A DNA stretch of 22,119 nucleotides from a virus, in IMG/VR virus record IMGVR_UViG_3300020471_001013, positions 1 to 22,119 of that record; one strand, given 5' to 3'. The position numbers and the translations under genes were made by a program. The notes beneath the pieces are model-generated. The model saw only the letters and a program-made list of their open reading frames with translations. It had not been told where the DNA came from and made no database searches. The stretch's first letter is position 1, and each line of letters starts with the position of its first letter. Of the stretch, positions 1 through 5,200 are shown one piece after another.

Positions 1-216
1 ATAGGTCCGGCTCATTTCGTCCCGTATCGAATCCAACAGCCAGCGATCCGCTTGAGCTGTCGTGGTGATGACAACTTTTTTGTCAGCATATTTGAGATTG
101 GCTTCTTTGATCCGCTCCCAGGCTTCATCGTTTTTGTACCAGGGAAAAAGATCCCCGTTAAACCAATTCATGATGTACTCATAAGTGGTTCGTTCATGTG
201 GTGTTAAGTTAATCAT
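1..216 (-). CDS. Hypothetical protein, partial (C-terminus beyond left edge)
   Basis: The minus-strand reading frame starts at ATG 216-214 and stays open through 72 codons to the window edge. An AAAGGA-type ribosome-binding site lies just upstream of the ATG, so the start is well placed. The visible N-terminus begins MINLTPHERTTYEYIMNWF and is rich in aromatic and charged residues, with no signal peptide or membrane segment. I do not recognise the family and assign no function. It is the last visible gene of a leftward cluster of small genes; a hairpin at 234-260 separates it from the gene before it. Being followed by more leftward sequence, it may belong to an early or accessory operon transcribed away from the structural genes. 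Confidence 0.75.
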   Translation of the reverse strand, partial: MINLTPHERTTYEYIMNWFNGDLFPWYKNDEAWERIKEANLKYADKKVVITTTAQADRWLLDSIRDEMSRTY

Positions 217-233
217 ATTTCCTTTTTAGTTTT

Positions 234-260
234 CACCTGGACGGGATCGCCGCCCAGGTG
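234..260 (-). other. Intergenic hairpin in the leftward operon
   Basis: CACCTGG (234-240) pairs with CCAGGTG (254-260). Inside, after a single A/C mismatch, CGG (242-244) pairs with CCG (250-252), leaving a 5-nt loop. The 10-bp stem fills the gap between two minus-strand genes. In the minus direction it is followed by A-rich sequence, not a T-run, so it is not a standard intrinsic terminator. It may be an RNA-processing or stability element. Confidence 0.45.
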
Positions 261-267
261 GTTAGTT

Positions 268-513
268 TTAGCCTTCGCATTCTGTGTAAAAGGTCGCATT
301 TCTCAAAGCATCCTGGATGGATGAATCAAGCTGATCTTCTACAACAAAAATATTTGTTTTTTCTTCGAGCTTTTGTTCTATCAGCTCATCGAGGTTTTCA
401 GAGATTTCCGGCGGTCCTGCAATATCCAGAATTTCATTTCTGATTTCAGGATCCTTCAACAGCTCCAGTAAAAGCTCTTTTCCTGTTTTGGATAGTTCGA
501 AAGAAAGTTTCAT
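268..513 (-). CDS. Hypothetical acidic protein, 81 aa
   Basis: The frame is open further upstream, but the start is best placed at ATG 513-511. It follows the stop of the upstream gene by one base (TGAAATG), with a G-rich run (GGGGGTG) before it that can serve as a ribosome-binding site. The longer 119-codon version would overlap the neighbour heavily. The protein (MKLSFELSKTGKELLLELL...) is acidic, Leu/Glu rich and probably mostly helical; an LDELIEQKLEE stretch looks amphipathic. It has no signal peptide, membrane segment or Cys motif. I do not recognise the family. The TGAAATG junction suggests translational coupling to the 93-aa gene upstream. Confidence 0.7.
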   Translation of the reverse strand: MKLSFELSKTGKELLLELLKDPEIRNEILDIAGPPEISENLDELIEQKLEEKTNIFVVEDQLDSSIQDALRNATFYTECEG

Positions 514-514
514 T

Positions 515-796
515 TCACACCCCCAGGTCATAATGAATCTCAACGTCCACAAGCTCACCTTTCCCCTTTGGGAGCCTTGCGGATTTGAATAGATGACCAT
601 CGATGTAAAAGTGGTAGGTCCTGTCACCGTTTGGGTGTTCCCGATGGGTGACTTCGTGCTTGAGGAAGTGGTGAGAGTTTTTTGAGCTGGTCCCTACCCT
701 GACTTCGCAAGCACTATGTTTTTTGACTCCATAGGACTTATTGCCGTTAGCATAAGCACACGAATTGATGATGTTCCATATTGGATATTGTCTCAT
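515..796 (-). CDS. Hypothetical His-rich protein, 93 aa
   Basis: ATG 796-794 is preceded by AAAGGA with good spacing. The product (MRQYPIWNIINSCAYANGNK...) holds many His, Ser, Asn and Tyr residues, two Cys (residues 13 and 30 approx.) and a central HREHPNGDRTYHFYIDGHLF segment that reads like alternating beta strands. It has no signal peptide or membrane helix. I do not recognise it. It lies between the 30-aa membrane peptide gene upstream and the 81-aa acidic gene downstream, in one leftward operon with gaps of about 10 and 1 nt. Confidence 0.7.
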   Translation of the reverse strand: MRQYPIWNIINSCAYANGNKSYGVKKHSACEVRVGTSSKNSHHFLKHEVTHREHPNGDRTYHFYIDGHLFKSARLPKGKGELVDVEIHYDLGV

Positions 797-806
797 TTTG
801 ATTCCT

Positions 807-899
807 TTAAATTACGATTGTTAATGTTAAAAAATAGAGCATGAGAAACATTGAGATGATGCCTCCCAGCTCCAGCCCTAAAACGATCCATTTTTTCAT
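807..899 (-). CDS. Small single-pass membrane peptide, 30 aa
   Basis: ATG 899-897 to TAA 809-807 encodes a peptide beginning MKKWIVLGLELGG, followed by a hydrophobic run to the C-terminus. Two lysines then one long hydrophobic segment predict a single transmembrane helix with a short positive N-terminus inside. A TAGGA ribosome-binding site sits about 7 nt upstream of the ATG, and the stop lies 10 nt before the next gene, so the spacing fits the operon. The peptide is too short for most gene callers. Its role is unknown; small membrane peptides of phages often modulate host membranes or lysis, but nothing here shows that. Confidence 0.6.
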   Translation of the reverse strand: MKKWIVLGLELGGIISMFLMLYFLTLTIVI

Positions 900-935
900 A
901 GCAATTCCTATTTGCAGATCGCAAGAATCAACAGA

Positions 936-958
936 GCGGATCAAAAAAAAGGATCCGC
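936..958. repeat. Inverted repeat with an A8 loop
   Basis: GCGGATC (936-942) and GATCCGC (952-958) are perfect inverted repeats around a loop of eight A and one G. It lies in the 68-nt gap between two leftward genes. On the minus strand the loop is T8, so the T-run is inside the hairpin, not after it, which is not the normal terminator arrangement. Confidence 0.5.
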
Positions 959-967
959 CCTGGTTGA

Positions 968-1153
968 TCAAACGCTTTCGATGATTGGGTTGAGGGTTTC
1001 CGCCAGCCGGACGGCGTGACGGGTTCGGTAATGTTTCCAGTTGTCCCGATCCGACTTGGAGCGATCCACCTGGGCTAACGTGTTGAACCTGGAAATTATT
1101 ATTCCGATCTGTTCCTTCCTGGTTAAAGTCCAGAAAAATTCTTCTCCGCTCAT
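968..1153 (-). CDS. Hypothetical charged protein, 61 aa
   Basis: ATG 1153-1151 has a very strong ribosome-binding site (GAGGAGG) 5 nt upstream. The ATG overlaps the stop of the gene before it (ATGA), so the two are translationally coupled. The product (MSGEEFFWTLTRKEQIGIII...) is basic in its second half, RSKSDRDNWKHYRTRHAVR, and probably alpha-helical; it could bind nucleic acid, but no named motif is visible. I do not recognise the family. It ends just before the A8-loop inverted repeat at 936-958. Confidence 0.7.
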   Translation of the reverse strand: MSGEEFFWTLTRKEQIGIIISRFNTLAQVDRSKSDRDNWKHYRTRHAVRLAETLNPIIESV

Positions 1154-1278
1154 AGATCCTCCTCTTCTGGATCGGGTAGTGCGTCCTTTGCTTGCTGGTT
1201 CATGTTTTCCATGTGGCTTGCCAGCTCTTTTTCTTTTTCGTCCCTTTCTGCTTTCAATTCATCTTCAAAATTTTCCAT
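1150..1278 (-). CDS. Hypothetical coiled-coil-like acidic peptide, 42 aa
   Basis: ATG 1278-1276 to TGA 1152-1150, with an AAAGGA ribosome-binding site before the ATG. The peptide (MENFEDELKAERDEKEKELA...) is dominated by Glu, Lys and Asp and reads as one charged helix. It is the first gene of the leftward operon, about 50 nt downstream of the predicted promoter at 1333-1361. Its TGA overlaps the ATG of the 61-aa gene. The two good ribosome-binding sites and the overlap make it a credible small gene. Function is unknown. Confidence 0.6.
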   Translation of the reverse strand: MENFEDELKAERDEKEKELASHMENMNQQAKDALPDPEEEDL

Positions 1279-1332
1279 AATTCCTTTCAAGATTAGGATT
1301 GATTAAATAGCATAAACATATATGCATCTATC

Positions 1333-1361
1333 AACATAATCGACAATCTGTCGATATTCAA
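1333..1361 (-). promoter_or_regulatory. Leftward sigma70-like promoter with dyad operator in the spacer
   Basis: Read on the minus strand, TTGAAT (-35, 1361-1356) and TATGTT (-10, 1338-1333) are exactly 17 bp apart. The whole 17-bp spacer is a perfect dyad: on the plus strand ATCGACA (1339-1345), ATC, TGTCGAT (1349-1355). Each hexamer matches consensus at 4 of 6 positions. A two-fold operator filling the spacer is the classic position for a repressor. It also lies 19 nt before the small terminase start, so it could act on both directions. No repressor gene is visible here. Confidence 0.5.
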
Positions 1362-1374
1362 TAAAAAAAAGATA

Positions 1375-1854
1375 ATGAGTAAAGAATTGATAACAGGCGG
1401 TCAATTAACTGATATGCAGTCTGCTTTTGTCCATTCCCTGGTCTTCGATGGGAAGGGGCCAACAGAGTCCGCCAGGATCGCCGGATTTAAACATCCGAAA
1501 CAAGCCTCATATCTATTGACTAGAAACCCCAAAATAATACGGGTGATTCGGCAAGAGAGACAAAAGCTTTACCAGGCGGATCTCGCCCCGCTTGCCATCG
1601 GCACGCTTCGATCCGTTATGCTCGATCCTGATGCACCAGCCTCCGCCAGGGTGTCGGCCAGCCGTACAGCGTTGGAGCTGGCAGGGGATCTTAATAAGGA
1701 CAAGGGCGGTGAGCTGGCTGGGCGATCCCTGGCGGAGCTGTCACCGGATGAGCTGGCCTCGATGATAGATCGATGGGAGGAGGAGCGGTCCAGCCTTGCA
1801 AAGGATGTTACGCCCCAGGGCCAGCCGTCAGCCGTTGAAACTGCTGGGGCTTGA
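1375..1854 (+). CDS. terS: Terminase small subunit
   Basis: This 159-aa protein is expected to recognise phage DNA and recruit the large subunit for packaging. The N-terminal pattern, LTDMQSAFVHSLV then GPTESARIAGF, HPKQASYLL and NPKIIRVIR, matches the helix-turn-helix DNA-binding region of phage small terminase subunits (roughly residues 11-65). A helical oligomerisation region and an acidic C-terminus follow (LAELSPDELASMIDRWEEE, residues 120-140 approx.). Length is normal for the family. ATG 1375 has only an A-rich leader and no clear ribosome-binding site; M14 is a possible alternative. It heads the rightward genes, 9.6 kb from the large subunit, with the fibre and lysis genes between them. 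Confidence 0.85.
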   Translation: MSKELITGGQLTDMQSAFVHSLVFDGKGPTESARIAGFKHPKQASYLLTRNPKIIRVIRQERQKLYQADLAPLAIGTLRSVMLDPDAPASARVSASRTALELAGDLNKDKGGELAGRSLAELSPDELASMIDRWEEERSSLAKDVTPQGQPSAVETAGA

Positions 1855-2017
1855 TGGTTCGTGAGGGACTATTCGACGATCTTGAGGGGGAGAAATAAGG
1901 TTTCTGTTCATTTTCTTTGACGCACCCCGCCCCCCGGCATACCCAGCGAAGCTGGCTTCATTGTTTAACGCCTGTCAGCACAAATTTTTGGTATTTTCGG
2001 ATCTGGCGTGTTTGCTG

Positions 2018-2046
2018 TTGATCGTTGTCATACGCAGAAATATACT
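2018..2046 (+). promoter_or_regulatory. Sigma70-type promoter for the fibre operon
   Basis: TTGATC (2018-2023) and TATACT (2041-2046) are 17 bp apart. They match the consensus hexamers at 4 of 6 and 5 of 6 positions. Transcription would start near 2053 and run into the 36-aa gene and the fibre. Confidence 0.5.
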
Positions 2047-2064
2047 AAATGCAGAGAGTAAAAA

Positions 2065-2102
2065 GCCGTAAGTTCTTTCCCTCTTTCCTTCTGGCTTACG
2101 GC
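2065..2102 (+). other. Hairpin in the fibre-operon leader
   Basis: GCCGTAAG (2065-2072) pairs perfectly with CTTACGGC (2095-2102) around a 22-nt pyrimidine-rich loop. It would sit near the 5' end of the transcript from the promoter at 2018-2046. No T-run follows, so it looks more like a 5' stabilising or processing structure than a terminator. Confidence 0.45.
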
Positions 2103-2145
2103 ATCTCTCCACGCCTTTTCCGCCCACAAAAAGGAGAATGCTGAT

Positions 2146-2256
2146 ATGCCTGGATACCACACCTCGCCCACCCAGAAACGCAGAAAAAAGCGAAAAAAGA
2201 AGCGGAATTCACGTTTAGTCCGTGCAATGGGGTACAAAACCGGAAACACATATTGA
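2146..2256 (+). CDS. Small, highly basic protein, 36 aa
   Basis: ATG 2146 is preceded by AAGGAG with 9-10 nt spacing; the stop TGA is 3 nt before the fibre start. The peptide begins MPGYHTSPTQKR, then has a block of Lys/Arg (residues 11-20), and ends MGYKTGNTY. Short Lys-rich peptides with an MPGY-type start occur near structural genes of aquatic T7-like phages, from memory of the family. Nucleic-acid or capsid binding is a reasonable inference. A second ATG at 2139 opens a 26-codon frame lacking this pattern, so I prefer 2146. Translation is probably coupled to the fibre gene, which has no ribosome-binding site of its own. Confidence 0.55.
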   Translation: MPGYHTSPTQKRRKKRKKKRNSRLVRAMGYKTGNTY

Positions 2257-2259
2257 CCT

Positions 2260-5200
2260 ATGGCCCAGCCACCTACCTACACACGCCAATACAATTTCAA
2301 CGATTATTCGACCAGTAATCCGTCCACGCCCCACCTGGGTTCAAAGATTGACCTGGAGTTGGATACGGCAAAGACCACGCTGGACGCATTAAAGAGTAAT
2401 TTAGGGGTTATCCAGCGTGATGACGGGAAGCTCCGCAATCTGTCAGTCCATACAGAGGCGTTATCAAATGCTGTATTGACGCTGATCAAGGCAACCGAAA
2501 ACGGTTATGGCGTAAAAGGGTCCTGGGCCGCAAGCACGGCTTATGCGGTAGGTGATTTAGTAGAGTCTTCCCAAGCGACCTATTTATGTTTTGAGGCTCA
2601 CACCTCCGGCCTCACCTTTGGGGCAAACAGCTCCAAGTTCATCCTGTTAGCAAATGCGGCCATCCAGACCACGGCAAGTGCTGTAGACACGTTAAGCGGG
2701 GATGGAACGACAACGACTTTCACCTTAACAAACAATTCTCCGTCTGGAGTGACGGATGTATTGGTATTCGTGAATGGGAGTTTACGGACCCCGACTACGG
2801 ATTACACGATTCCGAGCAATACCCAGATCACGTTTCAAACGGCTCCGTCAAATGCGACCAACAATGTCATTGTCTGGGGAACGTCAACGGTGGTTGAAGC
2901 GGCAAAAGCGGCGGCACAATCGGCCCGTGACACGGCTGAAACGCACCGTGATGACGCAAATGAGCATAAAATAACGGCAAATAGTTGGGCAAATCATGTT
3001 GAAGGCACAGTTATCGACATTGATTCAACAATAGACAGCAACGAATATTCCGCCAAGGCTTATGCAATTGCAGAATCTACACCCACCACGATTTATGTAA
3101 CGGTTCCAAATGGGAAATTTGCTTTTAATGGTAAAACGATTCTTACGGGTTCTGAATCTCTTTATAACGTCATTAAAGGATCAACTTACACGTTTGATGT
3201 AAGCGACACCACAAATAATGGGCATCAGCTGGAATTCAGCACATCCGCTGAAGATGCCACTCCGGATTATACCGTTACACGAAATGGGACACCTGGTCAA
3301 TCTGGTGCGACAGTAAGTTTTGCGGTTCCTGCAAATGTAGCCAATACGATTTATTTTTATTGTTCTACTTCAGGGCATACGGGCATGGGTGCAACCCTTT
3401 CAGCAATTGCCGAAAGTTATGCTCCATCCGTAAGATCGGCAAAGGAATGGGCCTCCAAGACAGATGGAGAAGTCATTAATTTGGGAGCTGGTATTGGCTC
3501 CGAGTACAGTTCAAAGATGTATGCCCAGGAGACAAGCGGGGATCATTCGCATGGTGGATCCTCGAGGGGTTGGGCGCAGACGGCAAAGAACACGCAAGTC
3601 CCTGGTGCGTCATCCACCGACCGATCCGCGAAGCATTATAGTGAGGTAGCGGCGGATCACAAAACGGATGCCGAGTCAGCAAAGACGGCGGCAGAAACGG
3701 CATTGGATTCGTTTGATGACCGTTATTTAGGGTCCAAGACGGTATCTTCTCATCCGGCCCTGGACAATGATGGGAACAGTCTTTTAACGGGTGCATTGTA
3801 TTGGAACACGGGATCCGGAGGCATCACTCAAGGGATGTATGTTTACAATGGATCCAGCTGGGATACATTGCGGACTTCGGTAGGCGGGGATACGGTCACC
3901 AGCTCCAGCGGGAATAACCTGAACCTGGTCACCCCATCCAACTCAAACAATGTTATCATCAACTCAGGTTCCAACTCAATCCAACTTCCTAACGTAAGAG
4001 CGTCCCAGGACAACTATGTTCTTGCGATGACTGACAAGACTACTGGTGAAACCGCATGGCAAGTCACGTCAACCGCACCAACGGTCTTAGGGGTCACTTC
4101 GGGGCAGTTAAATACTGCTGAAACATTAGCAACCCGAACGGGAACGACAACTTCAGGAAGCACCACAATATCTGCAATTTCTACTACTAATTTAGTTGGT
4201 GGTGAATATGTATATGGTGATGGAATTCCTGCAAATACTACTATCTCTTCAATTAGTCAGGCTTCAACTTCAACCAATAGTGATGGTTCAATAGTCATCT
4301 CCAATTCTGCAACCGCAAGTGCTTCTGGAGTAACTTTAAGCATCACAAGCCCAGGTGAGCCAAAAGGTGGAACCTTAGTCATTGCAGGATCAGATTTTGG
4401 GACAAACATTAGTAGTATTACTGTTGTAAGAATTTGTGCATCGGATGGTACTTCGCAGGTTAATGCAACGACATTATCAAATTTAAGCGACACCAGCATC
4501 ACTGCAACATGGAATGGAACAGAGTCAGGATACTCTACGTTTTCAGGGGTATATTATGTTGAAATAGTGAAATCTGGACTAACCTCCAATCGTTTTAATT
4601 CAACCAAAAGTTTTAGTAATGATCCTACAATTTCATCCGTAACAGGAACAGGGGAAGAAGGTGATAATGTCACAGTAACCGCATCAAATCTTGGAAGCTA
4701 TGGAGGTTCAGTCGCAGGAGGAGGTCAGGACAGTAACACAAAACTACTCTTAAATTTCGACAGAACTGGTGGAACGGACATAGAGGATTCGTCCAACACT
4801 GGTGGCGAGGGGCATAAGGTAATTGCAAACGGAAATGCAGTCATCAAAGCCAGCCCTTTTGGGGATGGTAAGTCAGCGATGTTCTTTGATGGGACAAATA
4901 ACTATTTAAGTATCCCAGCCAGTTCAGATTTAGCTCTTGGAACAGGGGATTTTACTATTGAAGCATGGGTATATAGCACTGATTGGAGTCATGCTTCATA
5001 TATTAACCTTTTTGATTTTCGGAATGGTGATCAAGACACAGATGCCTTTTGGTTAGGTTTTGAGGGAACCGAATATTTTTCAACTGATGGTCGGTTATAT
5101 ATGTATCATAACGGCGTAAGACACTTAGATTCTGACAATGCTGTATTTCCCACTAATGAATGGCATCATTTAGCAGTAACAAGGGTTGGGGCTACAATTA

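Larger units (their letters stand above)
1855..2145 (+). other. Non-coding leader between small terminase and the fibre operon
   Basis: No credible protein lies in these 291 bases. They contain a 5-bp hairpin, CCAGC/GCTGG with a GAA loop (1943-1955), next to a C-rich tract (1923-1936), then a sigma70-type promoter (2018-2046) and a larger hairpin (2065-2102). A packaging recognition site next to the small terminase gene is possible, since such sites often lie in or near that gene, but nothing in the bases proves it. Confidence 0.4.

Noticed and set aside
1854-1898. 14-codon frame overlapping the small terminase stop (TGATG)
   Set aside because: It is too short to support, has no ribosome-binding site of its own and shows no motif.
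1975-2249. Two minus-strand frames of 61 and 73 codons across the leader
   Set aside because: Low-complexity Phe/Arg-rich translations, no ribosome-binding site, and antisense to the basic 36-aa gene with a good ribosome-binding site.
3476-3796. 106-codon minus-strand frame inside the fibre gene
   Set aside because: Pro/His/Ser-rich translation antisense to a well-supported fibre stalk; no ribosome-binding site.
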